Shown here: in pieces, positions 1 to 11,936 of the stretch
Layout of the letters: the number at the start of each line of letters is the position of its first letter
Position numbering within the stretch: the stretch's first letter is position 1
Source of the DNA: Miscanthus floridulus
Lineage: Eukaryota > Streptophyta > Magnoliopsida > Poales > Poaceae
Reading direction: 5' to 3'
NCBI RefSeq assembly: GCF_019320115.1
Contig: NC_089581.1
Location: forward strand, 68,862,485 to 68,926,484
Length of the DNA stretch: 64,000 bases
Notes under the pieces: model-generated
Told to the model about the DNA's origin: nothing
What the model saw: the letters and a program-made list of their open reading frames with translations, nothing else
Databases searched by the model: none
Position numbers and translations under genes: made by a program

Positions 1-860
1 TGGTCGGCCTTCTTTAAGAGCCAATAGAGGGGGAGACCTCATTCACCGAGGTGCGAGATAAAGCGACTGAGCATGGCGAGGCACCCTATAACTCATTGTA
101 CCCCCTTTATATTCTAAATCGGGCCCATCCTCATGATGGCTAAGATCTTCTCTAGGTTGGCATTGATGCCATGCTTAGAATGATAAAACCTAGTAGCATA
201 CCCCTTGGGACCCCGAAAACACACTTCTCGGGGCTGAGCTTGATGTCATTTGCTTAGAATTTCAAGAATGAGCTTGACCTAGTCAGCCCGTTTGGATCTG
301 ACCACGATGTCATCCACGTAGGCCTCAATGGTTCACCAGATGAGGTCCTTGAAACACTTGAGAATGCAACGCTGGTATGTAGCCCCCTCGTTTTTAGACC
401 GAACGGCATTGTGACATAGCAGAACGATCCAAATAGGGTGATAAAATATGTCATGAGCTAGTTAGACTCTTTCATCATGATTTGATGGTACCCAGAGTAC
501 ACATCAAGGAAACAAAGGGTTTCACACCCTAAGGTTGAGTCGACTACTTGGTCTATGTGTGGCAAAGGAAATAGATCCTTTGGACATGCTTTGTTGAGAC
601 ATGTGTAGTCAACACATATTCTCCATTTCTTGCTCTTTTTTCATACAAGAATGGGATTGGCTGACCACTCAAAGTGGTATACTTCCTTGATGAACCCGAC
701 CACTAAAAGCTTTGCAATCTTCTCACTGATCGCCCTGTGTTTCCCCTCGTAGAAGCGATGCATGTGCTGCTTCACCGGCTTGGAGCCTAGCCTGATCTTC
801 AAGGCATGCTCGATGACTTCTCTCATAATGCCTGGCATGTCTAAGGGTTTCCAAGCAAAG
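1..860 (-). pseudogene. Element C reverse transcriptase remnant
   Basis: Minus-strand translation gives the RT amino-terminal region (about 838-641, with the pattern VKQ...RFYEGKHRAI...GFIKEV) and then the palm region with MPFGLK at about 400-430. The catalytic YVDD box is encoded at 309-320. RT would copy element RNA into cDNA in the virus-like particle. The reading frame changes several times and has in-frame stops between these blocks, so no functional enzyme is made. The sequence continues past the left edge toward the RNase H domain. Confidence 0.78.
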
Positions 861-901
861 ATGTCTCTGTTGGCGCAGAGGAAGTCAATGAGCGTGCTTT
901 C

Positions 902-1560
902 CTATTCGAAGGAAAGTGTGGTGCCAATGCACACCACATTGCCCTTAGAGCCACTAAGGTCTATGAGAACCTCCTTGGTGCCCTCTACATGACCAAAAGA
1001 CCTAGCTGACCGCTTGGGGTTGGGTGCTTCTTCGGCGACCTCCTTCCTGATGGCCACAAGCTCCTTGGAGGCGTTGATTGTCGTGGCATGTTCATAGCAC
1101 TCGACCTCGTACTTGAAAGCATGCTGGAAGGAGGTGCCGATGGTGATGACCCCACATGGTCCTAGCATCTTTAGCTTCAGATATGTGTAGTTGGGGACGG
1201 CCATGAACTTTGCGTAGCATGGATGTCCTAGGATGGCGTGGTAGGTTCTGTGGAACCCAACCACCTCAAATGTAAGGGTCTTCATCCTATAATTGGTCAG
1301 ATCCCCAAAGGTGATGGGCAGATCAATCTACCCAAGTGGCATAGCTTGCTTTCCAGGCACGATGCCATGGAAAGGCACTCTGGTCGGTCAGATACGTGAT
1401 TGGGCCGATGCCCATAGCATCGAGCGTCTTGATGTACATGATGTTGAGGCCGCTGCCTCCATCCATCAGTACCTTGGTGAGCCGCTTCATGTCGATGATT
1501 GAGTCGACCACAAGTGGATATCTCCCTAGTTATGGGACACTATCCGAGTGGTCAGTTCAA
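902..1560 (-). pseudogene. Element C aspartic protease and linker remnant
   Basis: The minus strand encodes KVLMDGGSGLN (DGG at about 1455-1466), the usual flap-to-active-site motif of Tat retrotransposon proteases, followed by a segment matching the region between protease and RT (1285-902, with the block GHPCYAKFMAVPNYTYLKLK). The protease would process the Gag-Pol polyprotein. The same order occurs in A and B. The blocks are in different frames and separated by stops. Confidence 0.72.
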
Positions 1561-1689
1561 TCAAAGGTTATGGTAGACTCTAACCATCAAAGGATGGTAG
1601 GCACGGCTGGCTTGGCCGTATAGATCTCACGGCCCATGAGCTTCTAGTGGTGCTTGGAGTTGTAGGCTGCTGACCCTCCGAATATCATG

Positions 1690-3345
1690 AGGCAGCCTTC
1701 CAATGTCAGAAAGTCATTGTCCTTCCCCTTGGCATCATCTATGCGGGCAGCTTAGGGTCCTTCCTATGCTCCCCCTTATTGGAGCCTTTGAACAAGAACT
1801 GCTTCATGAGACCATAGTCCTTGTATAGATGCTTGATAGGGAAGGCATAGGTTTGTACATGGTCCTTCGAACAACTTCTTGAAGTGGTCTGAGGTACCCT
1901 CAGTGGGCTTCCGACACCCCTTACAGTCTGTGGTGGCCACGAGCGAGCCCTCGTGTCTAGTGGTGATGTTGAGGAGCTCCTTGGTGGTTCACGGGCCCTT
2001 ACATCCTAGCTTATAGACTAGGGACTCGCAGGTGGTCCTAGATAGGAAAGCTCCTATGATGTCAGCATCAGCGATGTTGGGTAGCTCATTGCACTATTGG
2101 GAGAAGCGCCAGATGTACCCATGAAGGGTCTCTCCGGTCTTCTGTCAGTAGTTTTTGAGATCCCATGGGTTCCCAACATGCGCATATGTGCCCTAGAAGT
2201 TTCCCACGAAGGTCTCTTTCAGGTCCGCTTAACTTTGGATTCTATTGGGTAGAAGGTGTTCCTACCATGTTCATGTTGAATCGACTAGGAACAATGGAAG
2301 GTTGTGGATAATGAAATCGACATTATCTGCTCCACCGGCTTGGCAAGTAAGCCCATAATCCTCAAGCCATAGTTTAGGGGTTCATTTCCCTAGAGTATTT
2401 TAGGATGTTTGTTAGTGGTATGGTACCATGGTGGGAAGACAACAGTTGAGGATGCGTCAGCAAAAGGCCTGAGGTCCTGGCAAGTTAGGGCTTGAGCTTC
2501 GGTCCTAGCCATTATCATAGCGTCCGCCATGATGAGGGTGGTAGTCATGGCTAGCCCCCTCCCTTGCATCATCAGTGGGCACACCTGTGGGCATCGAGGG
2601 TGTCCGCGGCATCACTAGTGGTGGCCAATACATTGATGCACTAGGGACCACGGTGCATGGCTTGCTGCCTTGCGGTGCCTATTGGACCTGACGTGTCCTT
2701 GTTGGGTCGTTTTGAGGACTTGCACTGGCTAGCATCGAGCTCGCATTGTTGGGATAGCGAGCTCTTGGCCTTGCTGCTGCCACTACACGCTCGAGTAGCA
2801 TGCGAATCTCGCGATAGGGCCCTGATGATTCTTAGGTGTCATGGGCCCCAGAAAGCCCCTAGAGCAAGGCCTATCGCAACAGCGATGTTCTAGCTTGCCC
2901 ATGGTGAAGTGTGGGAGGACTTCATCATCCTCGACTGTTCCTTCAGTTCACATCATGAGCCATGGCATGCTGCACGCCCACCATCTCCATGGCACACAAG
3001 TTCCACACATTCCTGCTCGAGCTGGAGTCATGCTTCCTCGAGCTCTTGGTGCTAGGCATTCAGCTACTCTAGCTGTAGGTGAGGTGGGGCCCCTACATCC
3101 CTCTCGACCTCATCATCATAGTCATTCGTTAGGGTAGCCTCTCCCTCGTGGATGCTTTCAACATGTCCCTCAGGGTTACCTGCCATGAAACATTCATGAG
3201 AGGGATGATGGCTCCCCCTATAGGAGTCAGAGCTAGAGGGTGACTCTGATTCTCCTACGAGGAGGTCATGGAAAGATTCCGTGACATATTCAGTCATCCC
3301 CATGAACTCATCATTCATGGGGGATGGAGGAGTGCGTTGCGCCAC
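1690..3345 (-). pseudogene. Element C gag remnant
   Basis: The minus strand has a gag-like amino-terminal segment (3345-3064, acidic and Ser-rich) and, further along, the retrotransposon gag core at about 2170-2010, with recognisable pieces such as YIWRFSQ, CNELPNIADADIIGAF and CESLVYKLGC. The same core is found in A (around 27960-27790) and B (37950-37720). Gag forms the particle. Several stops and frame changes are present; the stop after RFSQ-like sequence is TAG where the relatives have CAG. Confidence 0.7.
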
Positions 3346-3833
3346 AAGGTGGCCAACGGTCTCTGCGGCATTGCATAGACCGAACGAGAGTGCTATTGGG
3401 GTGCTCTAGATGAGGTATTCTAAAGAGAACAACTCTCCTCCAGCAAGCTATGCCATGATGTTGGCAATGAGAAGGTGAGGTGGCAGTAGGTCCTTCCGGG
3501 ACTGGTCAGGGGTCCTAGGAAGGCGTTGAGCTAGCATTCTAACCTCCCATAGTCAAAGCCGAGGAGCTAGGTTGCTCCTAGTGGTGTGGGCCTCTGGTGC
3601 ATGTAGCTGTAGCTCCTCAAGCGCCTCGGCGATCACATCAAGGCTGATGGAGTGGAGAGGTTGGACAGCGGTGGGAGCCTACGCCAACTCTCCCTCCATT
3701 GTGATGATCAAGTCTAGGTCCCCGAAGCAGCACGTGTGCGCCTAGGGACCCAGCTGACGCTATGACTGGCCATCTGAGACCTAAAGTGGACTGTCAAGAT
3801 GCGTACAAAAGGCCACTACTTGGCACTGCCAAC

Positions 3834-3874
3834 TGTTAGTGTTTCGAGTTAACACCGATGAGAAAATTTCTAGT
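3834..3874 (-). mobile_element. 5' LTR of element C, first piece
   Basis: The LTR of C starts TGTTAGTG at 3834 and is cut by element A after 41 bases. The sequence resumes at 42081 and, after the T2 insertion, at 55956, ending CTCGACA at 56207. The three pieces give an LTR of about 1.1 kb. The last five bases, CTAGT (3870-3874), are the left target-site duplication of A; the right copy is 42076-42080. Confidence 0.78.
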
Positions 3875-5013
3875 TGTCGGTGTAGAAAGTGACCAACATA
3901 TAAATATTTGTAGTTTTGTCATACTGTTGTGATTGGATGTGGCCTAGCACTCAATGACATAGGGTTTATACTAGTTCAGGCAATGTGCCCTACATCTAGT
4001 TTGAGTCGATCAGTGACTTTATTCCTGAGCCTAGTTGCTCAAAGTTTGTTGTGGGGTTACAAATGGATGGGAGTAAGATGGGGGGTTCAAGAGGTTTGGT
4101 GGGGTCCGGACTTGAAGGACCGAGAGCTGACGGGAAGCTCCTATGTGCAGCTAAGTATTCGAGCAAGTGCTCTGTGTTTGTGAGATTGGTCGTGAATGGA
4201 TCCTGCTAGTGGTTGAATCGTCCCTATTTGGAGATAGCATCCCCTTTGTTAGATGAAGGGGATGGCCTTTACAAGTGAGAGGGAGTACAGTATGCTACTA
4301 AGTCTTGTTGCCCACACATGTCGGGTACAAGATAATTGTAAGCGCCCATAACACTGTTAATGTCAGATGCATGTAGGAGGTTTCATCATCTTCTTCTAGT
4401 ATGGTGGATGCCGATGCCTACCATACATCGGCACCCACAACACTGCTAGGGGCTTGAAACATGCCTGGAAGATGGTAGGGCACTCTTCTGACATGCCCTA
4501 TTGGTACTGTGTTGTAGGTGTACAGGGTATGATCCTTGGTATTGCGGTTGACTCAAGCGCCCTGCCTTTACTTGCTCCGCTCGTTTCCTAGGGTCCTCAT
4601 CAAGCGGGCTGTCCCTAGTCAGTTGATCCTAGTCGGCTCCAACTACGGCCAGTTGGAGAAGAGCTATAAGTAAGTGGTTCGAATGTATCCCCCTATCCAA
4701 GACGTGGTCTTAGAGTCAGGAAGCGGTGTTTGGCCAGGCCTTTCGGTCAGAGAGACGGGACAGGAGTCAAAAGCGAGCAGTCGTTCCTCCTGGCCAGGCC
4801 TTTTGGTCGGAGAGGTGGGCTAGAGTCGGAAGTGGATGCCATTCCTCTTTGGCCAGGCCTTTCAGTCGGAGATTGGGTCGCCCTTCTGGCCTATCAGTTA
4901 GGTATATGGGCTAGGCCTAGGAGTTGATGCATCATTCGCAAACATCATCTGCTAGGCCAAGCTTTTGCTAGGGAAGCAGGTCCATGAGGGACCCTGGGTT
5001 TATGAACCCGACA
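3875..5013 (-). mobile_element. 3' LTR of element A
   Basis: 1139 bases from TGTCGGTGTAG to AACCCGACA. It aligns with the split 5' LTR (29720-29750 plus 40903-42075) at roughly 86-88% identity by eye, the most diverged LTR pair in the window, which fits A being the oldest insertion with two visible LTRs. The sequence to its right (5014 onward) is purine-rich on the minus strand, as expected for a polypurine tract before a 3' LTR. Confidence 0.85.
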
Positions 5014-5290
5014 GAAGCCCCTGAGCCCCAAGGCGATTCCGGTAGAATTGTTTGGGGGATCTTTTGTCTTGACGGTGGGTGTGCACGAGCGCACCCATGG
5101 GTGTAGCCCTTGAGCCCCTGAGCAATTTAGGTAGGATCGTCTATGGGGGTTTTTGTGTTGCCAGCAGGGGAATTTTTTGTTTTCGACAGCGGGTGCGTGC
5201 GAGCGCACCCACGGGAGTAGCCCCCAAGCCCCTGGGCGATTCAGGCAAAATTGCTTAGGGGGGTTTTGTCAGTGGGTGTGAGTGTGTGCA
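5014..5290 (-). repeat. Three tandem blocks with polypurine-tract-like ends, element A
   Basis: Three blocks starting near 5014, 5098 and 5215 each begin with AGCCCC(T)GAGCCCC-like sequence (polypurine on the minus strand), followed by a GATTCxGG...GTC piece and the string GAGCGCACCCACGGG-like near the end. The block nearest the LTR probably holds the working polypurine tract. B has the same arrangement with two blocks from 30971. The spare copies could be vestiges of tract duplication. Confidence 0.6.
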
Positions 5291-5449
5291 CCTTGGTGGG
5301 TGCAACCTCTTTTTCTAGTTTCTGACCCATCAGTTTCTAGGAGTGTGATCCTAGGCGGTTTGGTCACGGTCGAGGGACTGGGTGAGTTGGAGTCATCAAC
5401 CAGGGCATTGGGCACACTGAGGGTTTAGGTGAGTCAGAGTTGTGGATCT

Positions 5450-5690
5450 AGGGATCGGGCGACCCAGGCATCGAGCGACCCAGGCATCAAGCGTAGCCAA
5501 GGGATCATGCGAGATGGACTCATGGACCTAGGCATCAGACATAGCTAAGGCAGGCGAGGGATCGGGCAAGATGGAGTCATAGATCTAGGCATCGGGCGTA
5601 GCCAAGGGCTCAGGCGAGATGGACTCGTGGAGTCAGAGTCATGATCCAGGCGTAGCTGAGGCAAGCGAGGTGTTGGGCGTCCTGAGCCCC
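5450..5690. repeat. Degenerate tandem repeat in the 3' region of A
   Basis: Imperfect units containing GGCATCGGGCGTAGCCAAGG and GCGAGATGGACTC(A/G)TGG recur four to five times. B has a similar repeat at 31200-31760 built on GTCGGTGCGCGCCGTGG. No open frame runs through it. Confidence 0.55.
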
Positions 5691-6780
5691 TGAGCCCTAT
5701 TGGGCTTGGAAGGGGTTGATTGAGTTTCGTGCATTACACCATCCACAGTTTCCATAATCGAAGGGGTTGAGCTAACATTGCTTGCCTTGATAGCTCGAGT
5801 GACGCACTCGGTGAGCTCGTTGATGGGCATGTTCGAGTGAAATCCGGGACCATTGTTCATGACGGGGTTGGCATAGCCCTCATGTGGCATTCCACTGCTC
5901 CTTAACCCATGTCCCGGTAGATGCCTAGGTCATTCTAGAGACTGACCCAGGTGGCCCGTTGGCCTCTCCTCAATGGAGATTCTATGGGCATGGCTCATGG
6001 TTAGGATCGAATGAAAAGGTTGAGATGACCCTATCTACTTTGGGGTAGACTAGGCAAGGGTCGCTTGGGGCTCATCTATGTTTTCTCCCCTGGCTCTATT
6101 TGATGTGGGGTGGCCTTGAGCCCTTCATGGGCTGGCCTTTGAACCTTGGTCGGTCGTTGCTCATGTTGAATAAGGCAACTACTGCTTCATGATGCAACAT
6201 GGAGCATTGTGATGCATTTAACTACATATACGATGCTTTGGATGCTCGGGATGAATGATTGCGTGCATGGATGAATGTGTGAATGCATGTATGAATGATC
6301 ATATAAAGAAATAGTGGGGTTTGGAAATGTTACCTTGATGACTCGAGTGATGGGGTTTGAGGAGCTCCTATTAGATATGCCTAACCAAGATCCGCGCTCA
6401 TCGTTAGTGGTGGAGTCGGCATGGCCCACATGACGCATCCCTCTGCTCCTTACCTGTCTATAGGTGTTCGCCTAAGTCATCCAAATGACTCAGGAAGACC
6501 ACTGGTCTCTCTTGGGTGGAGATCCCATTGTTGGGCCTTTCCAAGTCCCGCCTGGGAAGGCGGAGGGCCACCTATGCACAGTTGCACCTTGTTTCTCATG
6601 CCTAGCATGCGGTAGTGGTGGGCCATACCCAGGCCACATCCTATCTGACTAGGCACCATTTCGTCAGCAGGGCGTGTCCCATCGGTCAGGGCACATCCCG
6701 TCATTTCCCATCCGCATTGAATGGGGGAAGGGAGAGGGTTTTTCGCCCCAATCCCTCACATTTCCCCAACTATTGTGCCT
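5691..6780. other. Element A 3' region without a recognisable gene
   Basis: This stretch aligns with 31800-32560 of B (shared strings such as CATTCCACT(G/A)CTCC and CCGGTAGATGCCTAGGTCATTC). It separates the antisense gene from the 3' LTR. Short open frames on both strands show no known motif and are not shared with B. I see nothing else in it. Confidence 0.5.
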
Positions 6781-6785
6781 CCTCC

Positions 6786-6792
6786 TTAAATA
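6786..6792 (+). promoter_or_regulatory. TATA-like box of the antisense gene in A
   Basis: TTAAATA lies in CTCCTTAAATAGGGG, about 100 bases before the first ATG (6890) of the plus-strand antisense gene. The sequence between is pyrimidine-rich, like a plant 5' leader. This suggests the antisense gene had its own promoter. No experimental support is visible here. Confidence 0.4.
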
Positions 6793-6889
6793 GGGGAAGG
6801 GAGAGGGCTTTCGTTCCGTTCCTTCACCTATTCCTCATCTGCCACCTCTTCTCCTTATTCCTTCTTGCCAAGAGCATTTGAGTGCCACG

Positions 6890-9800
6890 ATGGTTCCTAG
6901 GGGAGAAAAGGGGAGAGCGAGGGAGAGGAGAAAACTCATAGATCCATTCACGAATCCAAAGCACAATGTCAAGCTGGAGGTCATCTGTTGTAAGGGAGTC
7001 GATGCTGGCCACCTTTGCTGAGAAGGGGGTGCTACCATTGAAGGAGGTGGCGCACTGGAGGGCTCCTATGGGGGAGGTTTCCCACAACCTCAGGATGGCG
7101 AGGTTGTCTCCTTCCTTGCCTTCCATGAGTGTGGGTTAGGATACCCCATGCACTAGTTGTGTGGGCTCCTCAATGAGTGGGGCCTAGAGCTACAGCACCT
7201 CAATCTGACTGGGGTGCTACATATTGCCGACTTTGTCACAATGTGCGAGGCCTTCCTCAGGATGGATCCACACGTGGATTTCTTCCGATGGATGCTCTTT
7301 GGGTGAGCATTGTTGAAGGGGAAGCCGCTCAGGATCACGCTGGTGGGGGGCTTCGTGATGTAGAAGAAATCGAGCGCATCGAGCTCGTACCCCTCATACA
7401 CCCCCTATGATTCCAATCGGGAGTGGCACGGGGAATGGTTCTACATCAGGAACCCAGCAGAGGAGCCATTCCCACATTTTATTGGTAGGAGGCTGGAGAG
7501 GCAGGAGAGCTGGTCGTGGGGCCTTGTTAGTCAATAGAACAAGAAGCTGGAGATTATCGGGGTAGAGCTTCAGAAGCTGGTGCAGTAGGGACTCGATGGG
7601 GTGTGAGGGTTCCACACCTTCTTCTGCCATTGGGTCACCTTGCTGGTAGAGAGGACACGGGCAATGTGGATGTACAATGGCCCGATGGACCCCGACCGTG
7701 CATCACCGGAGGAGCTACAGAATGACGAGGTCTGGAGTCACCTTGATCAAGTGCTGTAGCTGAGGGCTAAGGAGACCCTTGATGGAAAGCCTGGACCTCT
7801 TCACATCATGAAGCTATCCAAACTAGTATGCTCCCCTCTCCTTCGTGTTCTTTCCCCCTTTTGCTCTTCTGTATCTTGACTTCGAGTAGTCCATTTCATA
7901 GGGACTCGGAGTTTACAAGTCCTGACCACATCTTCTAAAGGGGCCGGAGGGCATGGCTCAGCAAGCTACCCTAAAGGAGGCAGCAGATGCTAAGAAGAAG
8001 AAGAGAGCTAAGAAGGCTCGATGGAAGCATGAGAAGGAGATGGAGATCACTCGTTGTGTGCGGGCCGGGGAAAATAGGACCGATGTCGAGTTAGAGCTTG
8101 AGTCAGAGGATCCCACAGAGATGGGTGATGATGTGATCTCCTCCAAGGACAAGAGGGGCTGGGAGGTTGTCGTGACCTTGATGGAGCATCGCGAGCCTAT
8201 AGCTACATTCGCTGGTGGCAAGCGGGAGGTGGAGGGGCATGGTGATGTTCCCATGTCGGGAGGAAGCATGCCGAGAGCTCGGACATAGCAGGAGGCAAAG
8301 CGGACGTGGTCACCGTGCCCTTTGGAGGCATCGCTGGCCTCATCCCCACCTACCTCGAGTGCGGTGGGGTAGGCTAGGCAGTCCGAGGAGTAGGCTCACA
8401 CCCACACATCATCGAGGTTGGCACTAGCGTGCGACCCACAATGGGGGGATGCCTTGCTAGCTGCTCCAGTCGGTGCGCCTCGAGCTGGTAGTCGTGGCGA
8501 CGCACGGGCCAAATGGGTGCCGACCGGGTCGACTCCCCCCCGGTCAAAGTGAGGGGGCATCGGTCTCGCCCTGTGAGTGGTCCTTGCCCGATAGGTTCAT
8601 TGCCAGCGGGTCTGGGCTTCAGAGCCCTGCCGCTTATGTCCTGGTATGCACTGTTTGATTTCATAGTTTGAGTTTTTTGGAGTGCAACTAACCTATACTT
8701 TTTCCACAATGGCCAGATGCTGCCAGGGTTGAGCATTGTCCCACCTCCTGAGTGGGAGGAGTGGTGGCCTACCTTGCTAATGGAGACGGGGATCCTGATC
8801 TTCCATCAGGTGATAGTAACTATCATTGTGGCGGAGAGTGACACACCGATCTGGCTTCAGATCGAAAGATCGAACCCTGCAATCTTAGCACCATAGCTCC
8901 TCTGGTTATCAACCAAGTCATGGACTAGGTTGACCTCGCCAAGAAGGCTAATCCCTACCTGCGCAACGAAGAACACAAGCAAGAACAAGAAAGAACGCAA
9001 TCAAATTGCAGATGAATGATTATCTCACGAAGTTGGAGTCTCACAAACCGATGAACGGCAAAACTGTTCTTGATAGAATAATCTAAGCAAAACCCGAACC
9101 CTAATGGAGGGGCAGCGGCTATTTATGAAGACTCTAGGGTCATGCAAGACCCCTAGATGCGCCCCTAATGGGCCCAAACTCGATACATGGTCCAACGGAC
9201 CAAATGACGGTGTCGCAGCACCCTGACAGATTCTAAATGTTGAATTGTTTCGACAATTCCCATTGATTCCGAGCAGGTTTTGACGTGAAACCACTTGGAT
9301 TGGCTTCTTATCAAATTATCTTTCCACCCATATGTGGATCATCAAAAATGGAGTCTAGATGCGTCCTGAGTGACCAGTTTATGGCAGACTGGTCCTAGAG
9401 GCCGAGGCAGACTCGAATTCTTGTTGGACTGGGCCTCCGGCTTGTCTTGGATGTCCTTGCTGGTCATCATCACCTCCACCACTTCCTCTAAGTCCTTCAT
9501 GACCTTCTCCAATGTTCCTAAGAAAGATAACTTCATTAGGTAGTAGTCTATTCTCAAAAGTATGAAAAGTATCGCTTAAGAACGAGCTCACCTCTAAATT
9601 GAGTTGTCGCTTTTGAGCCCAGGTCATTGGACCTTGCATGATGGTTAAAGGATCAGCGGGTACCTCTAAAGAAGTGATGTCCTCATCACTTGCACCACAT
9701 CATAATGAGTGGCAGGGAGAGTAGGGTGGCGGCTGTGCGACCTTCCCTTCTAGGGGCGGCGCGCCTCTCGGGTCAGTCGCCAGTACGGTGGCAGCGGCGG

Positions 9801-11513
9801 CAACGGTGTTGGCGGTGATCCCAGTGGTGATGGCAAAGGCCACGTCAGAGGTGACATTTGCAACCCCTCTTGTACTGGCTATGGTAGAAGAGGAGAGGGA
9901 GACCAGGCTCCCTACCTCACCCGACGAAGGGCTGCACAGCTCACCCTCCTAGTCAGAGTCGAAGGTGTCGGGGGGGATGCAGCTAGGCCGGAGCCAGAGG
10001 TAGTGGAGGTCTCCTCCGATGGCAAAGTAGGTGATGGGGTGGACCCATCGGCACCATCGCAGGGGCTGGTAGTGGTCTAATCATCGACTGGGCCTTCCAA
10101 TGAGCAAGGACCCGAGGAAGGTTTGGTTCATCCTTCGGGATGAGCAGGAGTGTTAGCTCTGGGACATGCTTGGGGGGAGAGGACTTGCAATGGAGTCCGA
10201 TCTCGCCCAAACTAGGGTGAAGCTAGAGGCCCTAGAGCGGGTCAAGTCCATCCAGCAGGCGGTCATGGTTAGCCTGCCCTGTGTCATAGAGGTGAGTTTT
10301 CTGCATTCATCCTTGACTCCTTGGTCTTTCATCAGTTGCCTTAGCATGCTTGCTTCTTGTTTTGTAGGGTCTGGAGGAGATGTCGAGCCGCAAGTCTCGT
10401 TTCCTATGGATGGAGCATGATCGGGAGGCTGAGATGTCATGGAAGGTCACTGAGCTCGAGTGTGAGCTAGAGTCCACCAGCCGTGAGTCCCAAGACCAGT
10501 TGGCGGAGGTGACCGAGGCATGGGCGGCGAAGCTACTCGTGGTGGAGTGGGCAACCACCGCCGAGCGAGGGCTTGAAGCGACAAAGGTCCACCAGGTGGA
10601 GACCGAGGTGGCACTGTAGAAGTCCCTGGCAGAGACTGAGGTGGCACTCCAAAGTACCCTAGAGACCCTAGAGGTGGAGCAGAAGGACCTGGAGTCAAAG
10701 TGGAAGGCCCGGTCAGAGGTCAACCAGGAAGTGCTCACGCTCCGGGGCTAGGTGCTTGGCACTAAGGAGTTGAATGCCTAGTTGCGCGAGCAGGTGACTC
10801 GGCAGGAGGATGGACTCTCCATCCTCGAGAACACCTGCCTTGGTATGTATCCATTCTATTTTTGATGTCTTGTTTTTTTCCTTTAGCCTGCTTCTGAGCT
10901 TGTCATCCTTCTTCTAGGGCTAGGCAGAAAGGTTGGGTTGCTAGAGTAGGACCTGGAGACAGCTAGGGTGATAATTGGCCAGAATGCAAAGGCACTGGCC
11001 AAGTCCCTTGAAGTGCGACATGCTCTCAAGGGGGAGCTCAACCAGCTTTGCAATGTCACCTAGGTCATTGTCTCGGAGGTCTTTGGGTTGGCGCCGAGCA
11101 CCAGCAAGCCCACCGTCCGACTGGCGGAGGTCCTGGATGAAGTATAGGCGCTCATCACCGATGAAATGTTCTATGGAACATTGGGGGTGCTAACATTGGT
11201 GGCGATGCACCACCCGGAGCTAGACTTCACCGCCATCTACAGCGGGTACGCCAATGGCTAGAGCCTAGAGGCCATCCATGCACTCAGGGAAAGCTTGCTG
11301 CCACATGCACAGTTGGTGGCTGAGCAAGTCTCCGTGCAATGGGTGATGGATGCCCACCGTGTGAATGCGGCCAAAGGCGCACACCAAGAGGACATCGCTG
11401 AGCCTACAGATGGTGTGGAGCCTGGCTTGGAACCGAATGTTGTCCCACCGGAGGATGAGCAGCCCCTACTTTCGCTGGTCGCGCCGACAGCCGATGTCGC
11501 TGGCCAGCCATAA
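6890..11513 (+). pseudogene. Antisense gene of Tat element A (Transposase_28-like protein with coiled coil), decayed
   Basis: From ATG 6890 one frame can be read to about 7828 with only a handful of stops. It contains the block IADFVTMCEAFLRMDPHVDF, typical of the putative gypsy-type transposon domain (Transposase_28) found in grass Tat elements opposite to gag-pol. A Lys-rich exon follows (7953-8288), then a coiled-coil part (10166-10740) split by a likely intron (GTGAGT at about 10291 to TTTTGTAG at about 10368), and a carboxy-terminal part ending GQP-stop at 11511-11513. Most stops are TAG or TGA where CAG or CGA is expected. Fragment D interrupts it. Antisense genes are known in the Tat lineage; their function is not known. 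It is missing from B. Confidence 0.65.
8827..9695 (-). mobile_element. Fragment D: truncated gypsy element (3' LTR plus pol C-terminus)
   Basis: On the minus strand, 9639-9380 encodes a pol carboxy-terminal segment with GPMTWAQKRQLNLEVSSFLS, close to the GPMTRARARQL-type ending of grass gypsy polyproteins. A purine-rich stretch (about 9314-9330) follows, then an LTR-like block, 8827-9313, which begins TGATAAG and ends CCGCCACA on the minus strand and has a TATA-like CATAAATAG at about 9120-9128. The 5' part is missing. ATCAT occurs just left of 8827 and again near 9697, so a duplication is possible. The LTR limits are approximate. Confidence 0.5.
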
Positions 11514-11936
11514 TTAGCATGTAAAAGTAGAAACAAGTAATTTGTGTAAGGGATAACTTCATGGGGGAACCCATGTTAACAGTTCATATTTATGAATACA
11601 TCCATTTCATTTTGTGATGAATCACTTTGTTCGGGGAAGCTTGTCCCATCCGTTCCTTATTTTTACCTTAGCATAATTTTGTTTTTTATTCTTTCTTTTT
11701 TTCACCTTCTCGTTCATCCCATAGGCTGCAACTTTAAGATCCTGGGCATGGCCCACGAGGCTTAGCTACTCATAACCTTAGGTAGAGGTGGGGTGCGATC
11801 AGTCAGAATATTTAAAGCAAAGTTACGTAAGGTAATTAAAGGAACGGACTACCCTTTCGTTCAGGTTGAAAGGTATTTACCATATGATAGTAAACAAAAA
11901 GAGATGTGGTACCGCACCTCCATAGGATAGGGTGCT
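11514..11936 (-). other. Element A region between antisense gene and integrase tail
   Basis: Noncoding. It aligns with 32815-33170 of B (shared pieces AATGAATACATC, TAGCATAAT, TTGCTCAT...GTAGGG(A)AAGGC), showing that A continues across the T1 insertion. GTGCT at 11932-11936 is the left target-site duplication of T1; the right copy is 26496-26500. Confidence 0.6.

Larger units (their letters stand above)
1..3833 (-). mobile_element. Element C internal region (Tat-lineage Ty3/gypsy, partial)
   Basis: This is the gag to reverse-transcriptase part of the outermost retrotransposon, read right to left. Order on the minus strand is 5' LTR (starting at 3834), gag, protease, RT, so the rest of pol and the 3' LTR lie left of the window. 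The YVDD-type RT and the DGG-type protease motif resemble the Tat lineage, as in elements A and B. All frames are broken by stops, so this copy is long dead. The PBS next to the LTR is poorly preserved; only a weak TGGC-type start is visible at about 3815-3831. Confidence 0.8.

Noticed and set aside
3875..5013. LTR at 3875-5013 read as the 5' LTR of the gag-pol sequence on its left
   Set aside because: The bases left of 3875 are not a PBS but the start of another LTR (C), and CTAGT flanks 3875-42075, so this is the 3' LTR of A.
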